Positions 1 through 8,729 of a DNA stretch of 64,000 nt are shown here, piece by piece; the stretch's first letter is position 1; each line of letters starts with the position of its first letter. Below the pieces are notes generated by a model. The model was not told the DNA's origin and ran no database searches. It saw only the letters and a list, made by a program, of their open reading frames with translations. A program made the translations under genes and the position numbers. The stretch spans positions 1-64,000 of the forward strand of contig JAQWUD010000014.1 of NCBI GenBank assembly GCA_029242325.1, given 5' to 3'. This stretch comes from Luminiphilus sp. GTDB lineage: Bacteria > Pseudomonadota > Gammaproteobacteria > Pseudomonadales > Halieaceae.

Positions 1-741
1 TTCCTAGATGAACTCGCAACCATGTCGTCACGCCTGCAGGAAAAACTCCTCCGGGTGATTGAGTATGGTGAATTCGAGCGGGTAGGAGGCCAAAAAACCC
101 TGCAAGTAGACGTCAGGCTGGTCGCTGCCACCAATGCCAATCTGCCGGCCATGGCCGAACAGGGCTTGTTCCGCTGGGATCTGCTCGACCGGCTGAGCTT
201 CGACGTCGTTCACCTACCACCGCTCAGAGCGCGACAGAATGACCTCCTGGAACTCGCCCATCATTTCGGTGTCAGAATGTGTCTCGAATTGGGCTGGGAC
301 TATTTCCCGGGCTTTTCGGAGACGGCTGTTACTCAGCTGGCCTCACATCCATGGCCTGGGAATATCCGGGAGCTGAAAAATGCCGTTGAGCGATCGCTGT
401 TCCGAATGGGCCATCCTGAAGCACTCGTGGAGGACATCATTCTCGACCCTTTCACACCAGCGCGCGACGCCAGCCAGCAGGGCGACGGGCCCTCTCCTTT
501 GCCAGGACGAACCATAGACCCAATAGAGGCCGACAGCTGGCCAGTAAACCTCAAGGCAGCGCTAAACGAAGCAGAGCGAAGTTGGCTGCAGCAGGCGCTA
601 GAGCGAGCCGGCCAAAGACAAAATATGGCAGCAGAGCTACTCGGACTCAACTACAACCAAATGCGCGCGCTCGTTCGGAAACATGGACTGCAAACTCGCG
701 CATCGCGCCAAACCGAGAGAGTTGAGACATCCCATAGCTGA
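1..741 (+). CDS. pspF: PspF-type sigma-54 activator, 3' part
   Basis: The reading frame is open from base 1, so the 5' part (Walker A, GAFTGA loop) lies outside the window. What remains is the second half of the AAA+ domain: FLDELAT at the first codons, the QEKLLRVIEYGEFERVGG stretch, the LLDRLSFDVVHLPPLR segment, and the sensor-II region WPGNIRELKN. A linker rich in Pro, Asp and Ser follows, then a Fis-type helix-turn-helix (AAELLGLNYNQMRALVRKHG) near the C-terminus. The absence of a receiver domain cannot be checked here, but the close match to E. coli PspF in both the AAA+ tail and the HTH supports the phage-shock regulator. PspF drives sigma-54 transcription of the psp envelope-stress genes, which would lie to the left. 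Confidence 0.85.
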   Translation, partial: FLDELATMSSRLQEKLLRVIEYGEFERVGGQKTLQVDVRLVAATNANLPAMAEQGLFRWDLLDRLSFDVVHLPPLRARQNDLLELAHHFGVRMCLELGWDYFPGFSETAVTQLASHPWPGNIRELKNAVERSLFRMGHPEALVEDIILDPFTPARDASQQGDGPSPLPGRTIDPIEADSWPVNLKAALNEAERSWLQQALERAGQRQNMAAELLGLNYNQMRALVRKHGLQTRASRQTERVETSHS

Positions 742-782
742 TGGCGTTATCCACTACCAGCGGGGTATTGGTAGCCGTCACA

Positions 783-1958
783 TCACATCCGCGACGCCAG
801 CATCACCTTTTGATAGATGTGCAAGTTTCCTGAAGCCATGGCCTCGATTGAAAATTCTCGCGCCATGCGCCCGCGACCTGCCTTCCCGAATGCCGCTCGC
901 TCTGTCGGATTATTCAACATGCGCGTTATTGCGTTTGTCAGCGCCGTCGGGTCGCCCGGGGGAATCAGTAAGCCGGTCGTTTCATGCGCTACGGCCTCGG
1001 GCATACCTCCGGCATTTGAGGCAATAACAGCCAACCCGGCGGAGGCCGCTTGAAGCAGCACCACACCCAGGCCCTCAGTTCTAGCGGGGTGCATAAGAAA
1101 ATCTAGACTCGGCATGACCCACTCAAGATCCTCTAGAAAACCGACGCAATGCACGTGACTGGCCAAGCCGCGCACATCGATGTCACGCTGCAGGCTCTGC
1201 GCCAGTGGCCCTTTACCCATGACTAATACATGGAAGTCTGGCCAGTCTGACGACAGCGCTGACATCGCATCAAGCAGCACGTCGTGGCCTTTACGGGGAA
1301 TGAGTTGGGCGGCCATGCCCGCGACCACCGCTTTCTTAGGTAATCCAAACCGCTGTCGTAATCCCTCGGCATCGGCGTCTTGCTGGAAACGCGCCCAATC
1401 CACAGCACTGCGAACACAGGAAATTTTCTCCGCCGGAATGCCTCCCGCTAGAAGCACCTCACCGATCCCCTCCGAGATCGCAATAACATGTACAAAAAAC
1501 CTATACTTGAGCGCCCCTATCCAGCTCAGCTCTGGATTATCCACTCGCCTCGAAACGATACAGGGAAGCCTCGCGCGATGGGCCGCCAAGCCGCCCCAGA
1601 TATCTGCACCGCGACGGGAATGGACATGCACTAGATCAATGGCATCCGTCTGTAAAATCCGCCCTATTCGACCCACCGAGCGCCAATCGAGCTCACCTGA
1701 ATAGGCAATCTCGCGCACCGTAATACCGCTCTCTCGAGCGGCATCTCCAACCGCGGCCCCCTGCGGGCAGATCAAAATGCTTTCGACCGCCGCGTTCGGT
1801 AAGGCATTAAGTAAATACAGGACCTGTTGAGCACCTCCATAGAGATGCTTTCCCATCTCCAGATGGGCGACTCTGAGAGGTCGGCCAAGTTCTTCGCTCA
1901 ACGGTTCCACGCTGTAGCGCTCAGCGCTCTTCACATCAGCTTTTCTGCGGTGACCCAA
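783..1958 (-). CDS. GT4-family glycosyltransferase
   Basis: A 391-residue GT-B glycosyltransferase of family 4. The N-terminal Rossmann half holds the GGAQQV loop typical of acceptor-side domains. The C-terminal half holds the nucleotide-sugar site: GKGPLAQSL, then the EX7E-like stretch ARTEGLGVVLLQ, where the second Glu of the usual pair is a Gln. It is expected to act at the inner face of the membrane on a lipid-linked or lipid A-core acceptor. The acceptor and donor cannot be told from sequence. Its start overlaps the end of the upstream transaminase gene by 28 bases, which suggests co-transcription even though the functions look unrelated. Confidence 0.8.
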   Translation of the reverse strand: MGHRRKADVKSAERYSVEPLSEELGRPLRVAHLEMGKHLYGGAQQVLYLLNALPNAAVESILICPQGAAVGDAARESGITVREIAYSGELDWRSVGRIGRILQTDAIDLVHVHSRRGADIWGGLAAHRARLPCIVSRRVDNPELSWIGALKYRFFVHVIAISEGIGEVLLAGGIPAEKISCVRSAVDWARFQQDADAEGLRQRFGLPKKAVVAGMAAQLIPRKGHDVLLDAMSALSSDWPDFHVLVMGKGPLAQSLQRDIDVRGLASHVHCVGFLEDLEWVMPSLDFLMHPARTEGLGVVLLQAASAGLAVIASNAGGMPEAVAHETTGLLIPPGDPTALTNAITRMLNNPTERAAFGKAGRGRMAREFSIEAMASGNLHIYQKVMLASRM

Positions 1959-3274
1959 TCCAGCGTCGTATTCAATGCCGCCAAGAGCTTGTCAGCCAAC
2001 TCAGCAACATGCACATTTTCAATGATAAGGGGTGGGCAAACCGCGATGCGATTTCCGCCCAGTGGCCGGATAATCAAACCCTTTTCCTCAGCCGCCTTGG
2101 CGCAGAACTGTCCCACTTTCATTCCTTCAAAAGGCCGCTTACTGGCTCGGTCAGCGACAAGCTCCAGCGCTCCGATCATACCAATACCGCTGACCTCACC
2201 CACCAGCGGATGATCCGCAAATTCGCGCAGACGGGACTGCAAATAAGCACCCACCTCAGCCGCGTGATCGAAAATCCGATCGCGCACATAAATATCGATG
2301 ACCTTGCTCGCCACAGCACAGCCCAAGGGGTGCCCGCTGTAGGTATAGCCATGACCAAAAACGCCCACCTCGGCAGCGGAAGCATTGATGCAGTCAGCGA
2401 TCTCGCCTTGCACCACGGCCGCGGAAACCGGCACATAGGCCGAAGATAGTGCTTTGGCCAGCGTCATCATTCTGGGCTTCATCTCCATCGTGTTGGCACC
2501 AAAATCAGCGCCCAATCGCCCAAAACCGCAGATAACCTCATCATCCCAGAGCCAGATGCCATACCTGTCGAGTACGGCCTGAATCGCTTCGAAATAGCCG
2601 TCTGGAGGAACGATGACGCCGCCAGCGCCACTCACTGGTTCGGCGATCATAGCGGCGATCGTATCGGGCCCCTCGGCGAGAATAAGCGCTTCCAGTTCGG
2701 TAGCACGACGCTTGACGAAGTTGGATTCAGTCTCGCCCTCAACGGCGCCACGATAATAATGGGCAGAACCTGTGCGCAGCACACCTAATGCCTCAAACGG
2801 AAGCTGAAAATGCGTGTGGTTGGTTGGAATCGCGGTGAGTGCGGCTGATGCCATGGTCACACCGTGATATCCCTGCTCACGTGCGATCACCTTGATGCGC
2901 TGGGGTTGCCCGGATGCCTCGGCGTGGTAACGAATCAGCTTCAGAAGCGTGTCATTGGCATCAGAGCCAGAATTACCCAGAAATACCCTGCCATCGGTCA
3001 TGGGCACCATGGCCGCCAGCTTGTCGGCAAGCTCAATGGCAGAAGGGTGAGTTTTGCCACCAAACATGTGGCTGAAACTGAGTTCGCGCATCTGCCGCTG
3101 GGCAGTTTCTATGATTTCCTCATTGCCGTACCCCAGAGCAGTGCACCACAGGCCTGCCATTCCTTCCAGATAGCGCTTTCCTTGCTGGTCGAAGATGTAA
3201 GGGCCCTCACCTCGGGCAACCACCATCTGCTCAGCGAGGGCAGGATTCGTGGTGGGATAGATCATAGCGGTCAT
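1931..3274 (-). CDS. class III (omega) aminotransferase
   Basis: A PLP-dependent class III aminotransferase of 447 residues. The PLP lysine is about K274 in TLAKALSSAY, the Asp pairing with the pyridine nitrogen is in DDEVICG (about 245), and SGSDAND (102-108) matches the phosphate-binding region. The overall pattern (EGMAGLWC, EPVSGAGGVIVPP, GYTYSGHP) resembles polyamine or omega-amino-acid:pyruvate transaminases such as Pseudomonas SpuC. The exact amine is unknown. I prefer the ATG at 3274 (MTAMIYP) over an upstream one at 3334 because family alignment starts there. It lies downstream of glpK and the zinc-ribbon gene on the same strand. Confidence 0.85.
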   Translation of the reverse strand: MTAMIYPTTNPALAEQMVVARGEGPYIFDQQGKRYLEGMAGLWCTALGYGNEEIIETAQRQMRELSFSHMFGGKTHPSAIELADKLAAMVPMTDGRVFLGNSGSDANDTLLKLIRYHAEASGQPQRIKVIAREQGYHGVTMASAALTAIPTNHTHFQLPFEALGVLRTGSAHYYRGAVEGETESNFVKRRATELEALILAEGPDTIAAMIAEPVSGAGGVIVPPDGYFEAIQAVLDRYGIWLWDDEVICGFGRLGADFGANTMEMKPRMMTLAKALSSAYVPVSAAVVQGEIADCINASAAEVGVFGHGYTYSGHPLGCAVASKVIDIYVRDRIFDHAAEVGAYLQSRLREFADHPLVGEVSGIGMIGALELVADRASKRPFEGMKVGQFCAKAAEEKGLIIRPLGGNRIAVCPPLIIENVHVAELADKLLAALNTTLDWVTAEKLM

Positions 3275-3379
3275 CACTGCGGCTCCATGGCTAAAACGAC
3301 TGTAACGAGTGTATCGGCTCTCCCGACCGGTCACTACTCCCCGCAGGAGGTAGCCGATCTCGCGCCGCGTTTATGTTGC

Positions 3380-3553
3380 TCATGTGGCTTTGATTTTTTC
3401 TTTGCCGCAGCGCCGGCAGCGAAAGCGCGTAATCAATTCACCGCGATGGACAGCAAACGGATCATTTTTCACTGGCTGCCACTTGTGGTGACCATTGCGA
3501 CAGAGTGTTTGGTCAGCCTTTTTCGGTTTTTGGAAAGAAAGAATATCCGCCAC
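3380..3553 (-). CDS. small zinc-ribbon protein
   Basis: A 57-residue protein if translation starts at the GTG at 3553, eight bases after the glpK stop. A longer in-frame ORF reaching to 3706 would overlap the conserved end of GlpK and is unlikely. Two CxxxxH/CxxC-like knuckles are visible: LCRNGHHKW and RCRRCGKEK, separated by about 20 residues, so one zinc ribbon is expected. The layout (ADILSFQK.. then CRNGHHKW..V... F.V..G.L.TR..C.RCG..K) matches a small conserved gammaproteobacterial family of unknown function that I recall only by pattern. It probably shares the glpK transcript. Confidence 0.6.
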   Translation of the reverse strand: MADILSFQKPKKADQTLCRNGHHKWQPVKNDPFAVHRGELITRFRCRRCGKEKIKAT

Positions 3554-3560
3554 GAAGCTA

Positions 3561-5054
3561 TCAGCCGGCAGACCTGGCTCGCTGCACCGCTCCTTGCCAT
3601 GCGAGCAACCGACGTCTGCGAGGGCCGCTGCCCAGACGCGAAGAAAACGTCTTTTCTGCTCGCCAGACTCGGCGCAGCGCATCAGTATCTCGCCAGATAC
3701 CTGCACCCAGTCCCGCTAAAAAACAGGCGCCAGCTACTGTAGTCTCAGTGACTTTCGGTCTGGTGATATCTCTGCCTAAAAAATCTGCCTGCATCTGCAT
3801 CAGCAGATTGTTCGACGCCGCCCCACCATCAACTTTGAGGTCGCGCATCCGGCCGCCCACCTCGCCTTCCATGATGCGCAGGATATCTACATTTTGAAGC
3901 GCCATAGCCTCCAGCGTCGCCCTCGCCAAATGCGCGGCGCTCGCTCCGCGGGTCAAACCCGAGATCACGCCCCGCGCTTCGGGGTCCCAATATGGCGCGC
4001 CCAATCCGCTGAGCGCCGGCACAAACTCCACACCCCCGGTGTCGGGCACCGATGCCGCCAACGCTTCGATGTCAGGCGCATTTTTGATAATACCCAGCTC
4101 ATCGCGCAGCCATTGCACCGCGGCCCCGCAGATAAATGCACCGCCCTCCAGTGCGTAAACGGGCGCTGTCTGCCCCGGAAGCTGCCAAGCCACTGTGCTC
4201 AACAATCCCGCATCACTGTGCATAGAGTCGTGGCCGGTATTCATCAGAATGAAGGATCCCGTACCGAAGGTGCACTTTGCAGCACCCTTGTCGAAACCTG
4301 CCTGACCAAAAAGTGCAGATTGTTGATCACCGGCAATACCGGTAATGGGGACACCATCAGGGAGACCGGGCACGCCCAGCGTTTTCCCCAAGTTACCGCT
4401 AGACGGGAGGATGTCAGGCAAAATGGATCTCGGTACATTGAACACCTTCAACAACTCTGGATCCCAATCCAACGTGCGTAAGTTCATAAGTGATGTGCGC
4501 GAGGCGTTGGACACGTCGGTGCCGTGAACGCGACCGCCCGTAAGGCGTGCCAACAAGTAAGCATCAATGGTACCCGCCGCGATCTCACCTCGCCTGGCCC
4601 GACCTCGGGCACCATCGATATGATTTAACAGCCAGCGAAATTTGCTCGCAGAAAAATAGGGATCGAGCACCAGACCAGTCCGCTCTTTCACCATGGGTTC
4701 CAGGCCTTTTTTGCGAAGCCCCTCACAAAATCGGGCCGTCCGCCGACACTGCCACACGATGGCGTTGCCGAGCGGTTTGCCATTGCGACGCTCCCAAAGC
4801 AGCGTCGTTTCACGCTGATTCGTTATGCCAATGCAGGCCACGTCTGCGGGCTTACACAGCCCCTTGCGGAAAACCGCGCGGATGCCCTTCAGTACAGACG
4901 CCCAGATGGCCTCCGGGTCATGCTCCACCCAACCAGGCTGGGGATAAATCTGCTGAAACTCGTAATTGATACTGCCGATCAGGGCGCCCCGGGTATTCAT
5001 GACCGCAATGGTCGTCCCGGTTGTACCCTGATCAATCGCGAGGATGACGCTCAC
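3561..5054 (-). CDS. glpK: glycerol kinase
   Basis: A 497-residue FGGY-family kinase that phosphorylates glycerol to sn-glycerol 3-phosphate in the cytoplasm. The N-terminal phosphate loop is AIDQGTTGTT. GWVEHDP, ITNQRET and VWQCRRT match GlpK rather than xylulokinases. GIAGDQQSALFGQ and the GLGAPYWDPEARG loop complete the family pattern. I use the GTG at 5054 (reads SVILAIDQ), because the longer ORF to 5183 would run into the aldehyde dehydrogenase coding region. It starts 28 bases after that gene's stop. No glycerol facilitator or glycerol-3-phosphate dehydrogenase lies nearby, so its glycerol source is not shown by context. Confidence 0.92.
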   Translation of the reverse strand: MSVILAIDQGTTGTTIAVMNTRGALIGSINYEFQQIYPQPGWVEHDPEAIWASVLKGIRAVFRKGLCKPADVACIGITNQRETTLLWERRNGKPLGNAIVWQCRRTARFCEGLRKKGLEPMVKERTGLVLDPYFSASKFRWLLNHIDGARGRARRGEIAAGTIDAYLLARLTGGRVHGTDVSNASRTSLMNLRTLDWDPELLKVFNVPRSILPDILPSSGNLGKTLGVPGLPDGVPITGIAGDQQSALFGQAGFDKGAAKCTFGTGSFILMNTGHDSMHSDAGLLSTVAWQLPGQTAPVYALEGGAFICGAAVQWLRDELGIIKNAPDIEALAASVPDTGGVEFVPALSGLGAPYWDPEARGVISGLTRGASAAHLARATLEAMALQNVDILRIMEGEVGGRMRDLKVDGGAASNNLLMQMQADFLGRDITRPKVTETTVAGACFLAGLGAGIWRDTDALRRVWRAEKTFSSRLGSGPRRRRLLAWQGAVQRARSAG

Positions 5055-5082
5055 AGGTAGTTTAGCCGCAACACCGAGCAGC

Positions 5083-6513
5083 TCAGGCCGCTTCGAAGCC
5101 CGAAATCGCTTTGATCTCGAGGTAATCAGTAAAGCCGTGTGCCCCCCACTCTCGGCCATTACCCGATTGCTTGTAGCCACCAAAGGGCACTTCTAAACCC
5201 GCGGAGGCGCCGTTGATGTGTACGTTACCGGCTCGAATCTTTGCGGCAACGCGACGCGCATGACCAAGATCGCCGCTTTGCACATACCCGGCCAGACCAT
5301 AGGGGGTGTCATTGGCAATTTGGATTGCCTCTTCCTCTGTGTCGTAGGGGATCATGACGAGGACCGGCCCAAAGATCTCTTGCTGCGCTACGGTCATGGC
5401 ATTACTGACATCGGAAAATACGGTGGGGCGCACGTAATAGCCTCGGTCAATGCCATCCGGCAGGCCAGGACCACCGCAGACAACTTTTGCCCCCTCTGCA
5501 ATACCCGCTTCAAGGAGATCCTGAATCTTGTCCCACTGAATCTTGCTGATAACCGGACCCATGGTGGTGGAGTCTTCCGCCGTCGGACCAATGACTACAC
5601 TCTCAGTAACCTTAGCCGCAATTTCCTCTGCCTTGGCCAGCAGATCACGCGGCACCAGCATCCGCGAGGGAGCGTTACAGGATTGTCCGGTGTTGTTGTA
5701 CATGTGCATGACACCACGCGTTACCGCCACTTCAAGATCGGCGTCATCGAGAATGATATTGGGAGACTTACCGCCCAACTCCTGCGTGACACGCTTAACA
5801 GTGGGCGCCGCATTCTGCGCGACCAGAGATCCGGCTCGAGTCGATCCGGTGAACGACATCATATCGACATCTGGGTGTCGCGACAGCGCTTCACCCACAG
5901 TCGGCCCGTCACCATTCACGAGATTAAAAACACCCGGGGGAATACCCGCCTCATCCATAATTTCGGCATAAAGGTACGCGGAAAGTGGGGCAATCTCGCT
6001 GGGCTTCAATATCATTGTGCAGCCCACGGCCAGTGCCGGCGCCACCTTGCAGCTCACCTGATTGAGCGGCCAGTTCCAAGGTGTGATCAGGCCACACACA
6101 CCGATCGGCTCCTTGATAACGCGGTGAGGCCCAAGATCCTCCGTAAAACTGTAGGACTTGAGTATCTTGGCAGCCTCTGTGATATGACCGAGACCAGCGT
6201 AGGCTTGCGCCGTGCTGGCTAGCTTGATTGGCGCTCCCATCTCTAGACGAATTGCCTCGGCGATTTCGCCGATCCTGCGCTGGAAAATCTCAGCCATTCG
6301 CTCAAGCATAGCAACACGCTCCGCAACGCTGGTCTGGCTGAAAGATTCAAAAGCGCTTTTGGCTGCCGCAACCGCGAGATCCACGTCTGCGCCTGATCCC
6401 AAAGAAATGGTTGCGCAGGCCTCCTCTGTCGCGGGGTCCAGCACTTCGAGCGTTTTGGGGTTAACCGGGTCAACCCACTGTCCGTTAATATAAAATTTGG
6501 TGTATTCAAGCAT
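5083..6513 (-). CDS. NAD(P)-dependent aldehyde dehydrogenase
   Basis: A 476-residue aldehyde dehydrogenase of the class-1/betaine-type superfamily. The oxyanion Asn is in TPWNWP (about 147), the general base Glu is E245 in QELGGKSP, and the nucleophile is C279 in GQSCNAPSRM. FTGSTRAG (221-228) is the cofactor-binding loop. It would oxidise an aldehyde to the acid. The substrate is not indicated, but the neighbours (a PhyH dioxygenase 33 bases upstream and glycerol kinase 28 bases downstream) suggest a small oxidative pathway. Confidence 0.9.
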   Translation of the reverse strand: MLEYTKFYINGQWVDPVNPKTLEVLDPATEEACATISLGSGADVDLAVAAAKSAFESFSQTSVAERVAMLERMAEIFQRRIGEIAEAIRLEMGAPIKLASTAQAYAGLGHITEAAKILKSYSFTEDLGPHRVIKEPIGVCGLITPWNWPLNQVSCKVAPALAVGCTMILKPSEIAPLSAYLYAEIMDEAGIPPGVFNLVNGDGPTVGEALSRHPDVDMMSFTGSTRAGSLVAQNAAPTVKRVTQELGGKSPNIILDDADLEVAVTRGVMHMYNNTGQSCNAPSRMLVPRDLLAKAEEIAAKVTESVVIGPTAEDSTTMGPVISKIQWDKIQDLLEAGIAEGAKVVCGGPGLPDGIDRGYYVRPTVFSDVSNAMTVAQQEIFGPVLVMIPYDTEEEAIQIANDTPYGLAGYVQSGDLGHARRVAAKIRAGNVHINGASAGLEVPFGGYKQSGNGREWGAHGFTDYLEIKAISGFEAA

Positions 6514-6546
6514 GATGGCCTCGACTATTCAGGTAAGTAGTTTGAT

Positions 6547-7482
6547 CTAAATTGCGTGTTGGGTGCCCGCGCCGGGCAAAACTCGCTCTGGATGCATTCC
6601 GTCAGAATAACCCATAAACGGTGGGTGTATGGAGTAACCCAAAAGCTCACGCACCCGCCGCGGCAAGCCAGCCGCTTTTTCGGGTGGCACCGCAACCAGC
6701 ATGGACTCCAAAGGGCGAAGCCATCCCGCGCAGTACTGAGGAGTTACTAACCAGCGAGACGAAGTTGACCTATTCGCGCCGCCACGATGCCAGAGGTCAC
6801 CTCGCGCAATCATCAGCGAGCCTGCGGACATAGTGACCTTGAAAGCGTCGGGGTGAGCCCCTGGATCGCCCTCTACATCCGATTCGTCAGCGAAGTCCTG
6901 GTCCATCAACACGCCTGGAAAATCGGCCTTTGCCCACGTATGACTGCCTGGCAAAACCTCGGTCGCGCCGTTTTCCAAAGTGGTGTCGTCCAACGCCCAG
7001 AATGTCGACACCCCGAGCAAGTCGTGGGGGGGCATCAGACTAGAATGCCCGTCATCAGTGTGCCATGGCTGCGCAGACTCTCCGGGGCCCGAGCAAATAG
7101 CGAGACAGGCACTGAGCAGGCAGCTAGCGCCCAAAAGATGTTCTGCCCACGCCAAGGCCACGGGATGCACCACTAACTCTGCGAAAACAGGGTCTTTAGC
7201 CAGCATCGCATAAATCCGGTGTGTGCGCGTGCCCTCAAATACGTTGCGACCCGTTGGCCCCTCATTCACCCACGGCGCAAGCGCCTGTCGCTGGCGCGAA
7301 AGCATATCGTCGTCCAACAGCCCGGGTATTACGCAGAAACCGTCGCGGTCAAAACGACTGACCATGTCGCGAGCATTATGGCCCGGGATCAATAAACCGA
7401 GACGATCAATCAGTTCCGAAGTGCTCTGCACCGCCTCGCCGCCCGGGCTTGCTCTCTGCTGCATCAATGCACTCCTCAGCAT
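6547..7482 (-). CDS. PhyH-family Fe(II)/2-oxoglutarate dioxygenase
   Basis: A 311-residue phytanoyl-CoA dioxygenase-like protein. The facial-triad candidates are H141 and D143 in PWHTDDGH and the distal H232 in GDLWHRGG. Just after this, NRS (238) could supply the 2-oxoglutarate-binding Arg. It has no signal peptide. Family members hydroxylate phytanoyl-CoA, secondary metabolites, ectoine and other small molecules, so the substrate stays open. The gene is the first of the minus-strand run PhyH - aldehyde dehydrogenase - glpK and is divergent from an acyl-CoA dehydrogenase 96 bases away, so the control region between 7483 and 7578 may be shared. Confidence 0.8.
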   Translation of the reverse strand: MLRSALMQQRASPGGEAVQSTSELIDRLGLLIPGHNARDMVSRFDRDGFCVIPGLLDDDMLSRQRQALAPWVNEGPTGRNVFEGTRTHRIYAMLAKDPVFAELVVHPVALAWAEHLLGASCLLSACLAICSGPGESAQPWHTDDGHSSLMPPHDLLGVSTFWALDDTTLENGATEVLPGSHTWAKADFPGVLMDQDFADESDVEGDPGAHPDAFKVTMSAGSLMIARGDLWHRGGANRSTSSRWLVTPQYCAGWLRPLESMLVAVPPEKAAGLPRRVRELLGYSIHPPFMGYSDGMHPERVLPGAGTQHAI

Positions 7483-7578
7483 AAATTATCGTGCCCACGG
7501 CGACCGCGCGAGGTTTTGTACTCCCGCATGTTCTTCTTCATACTTTGGCCTCTTCATTCTAACTATCAGGTCACTGAC

Positions 7579-8727
7579 ATGAATCAAGCCGTTGACGTAG
7601 ACGAACTCACCCTATTTCGTGACATGGCTCGACGGGCATTTGAGCAAGAGATTACACCTCACTATGAGGCGTGGGAAGAAGAGCGACAGGTACCTCGCAC
7701 GCTTTGGAACCGCCTCGGTGAAGCCGGCTTGCTGTGCCCGGATATGGACGAGCAATATGGCGGAGCGGGCACTACGCCTCACGTCACGCTGGCTATGATC
7801 GAGGAGCTATCGGAGATGGGTTTTGGGGGCTTCGCGTCCGGCTACGGCATTCATAATAATATCGTCGCCCCCTATATCCGTCGTCATGGAAGCGAGGAAC
7901 AAAAAAGCAATTGGCTCCCTCGAATGGCAAGAGGCGAGGTGGTCGGCGCGCTGGCGATGACTGAGCCAGGAGCAGGGTCGGACGTTCAGGGTATTCGCAC
8001 AAACGCGGTCCGCGATGGAGACGAGTGGGTGCTCAATGGATCAAAGATTTTTATCACGAACGGCATCCACGCTGACCTCGTGATTGTTGCCGCCATTACC
8101 GATCCTGGCAAGGGGGCCCGGGGCACTTCCCTCTTTCTGGTTGATGCGCACAGCCCAGGTTTTGAAAAATCGAAGAAAATCGAAAAGATCGGGCAGCACA
8201 CCTCAGACACCGCACTCCTATTCTTCAATGAAGTTAGGCTACCGGCTACTGCTCTCTTGGGAAAGGAGAACCGGGGTTTCGTTATCATGATGGAGGAACT
8301 GCCACGCGAGCGCTTGGGCATTGCAGCACAGGCCATCGCGGCTTCCGACGGCGCCCTTGCCATTACAGTGGAGTATGTGCAGGAGAGAGAAGCTTTCGGC
8401 CAAAAAATCGGCCAATTCCAAAATACTCGCTTCAAGCTGGCCGAGATCAAAACGGACATTGCCATTAACCGCGCTTTTTATCTTCAGTGCGCACGCGAGT
8501 ACGCCGAAGGAACACTCACAGCAGATACTGCCGCCATGCTCAAGCTAGCCAGTTGCGAGATGCAGTGCCGCGTAGCCGACCAATGTCTGCAGCTTTTTGG
8601 CGGGTACGGTTATACCTCGGAATATCCCATCTCCCGCTTCTACGTGGATGCGCGAATACAAACCATCTATGGGGGGTCGTCTGAGATCATGCGTGAACTG
8701 GTAGCACGCTCCATTTTGGGCCGCTGA
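7579..8727 (+). CDS. acyl-CoA dehydrogenase, long-chain type
   Basis: A 382-residue flavoenzyme that introduces the alpha-beta double bond in acyl-CoA. FAD-binding signatures are TEPGAGSDVQG and the C-terminal YGGSSEIMRELVAR. As in LCAD and isovaleryl-CoA dehydrogenase, the position used as catalytic Glu in MCAD is Gly (YGGSS), and the base is expected to be the Glu in LPRERLG. I take the ATG at 7579 (MNQAVDVDEL) with an AGG 8 bases upstream. An earlier ATG at 7516 would add a hydrophobic non-family leader. The DUF885 gene starts two bases after its stop. Confidence 0.88.
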   Translation: MNQAVDVDELTLFRDMARRAFEQEITPHYEAWEEERQVPRTLWNRLGEAGLLCPDMDEQYGGAGTTPHVTLAMIEELSEMGFGGFASGYGIHNNIVAPYIRRHGSEEQKSNWLPRMARGEVVGALAMTEPGAGSDVQGIRTNAVRDGDEWVLNGSKIFITNGIHADLVIVAAITDPGKGARGTSLFLVDAHSPGFEKSKKIEKIGQHTSDTALLFFNEVRLPATALLGKENRGFVIMMEELPRERLGIAAQAIAASDGALAITVEYVQEREAFGQKIGQFQNTRFKLAEIKTDIAINRAFYLQCAREYAEGTLTADTAAMLKLASCEMQCRVADQCLQLFGGYGYTSEYPISRFYVDARIQTIYGGSSEIMRELVARSILGR

Positions 8728-8729
8728 TC

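Noticed and set aside
3554-3706. N-terminal extension of the zinc-ribbon ORF
   Set aside because: It overlaps the conserved C-terminus of glycerol kinase; the GTG at 3553, just past the glpK stop, fits better.
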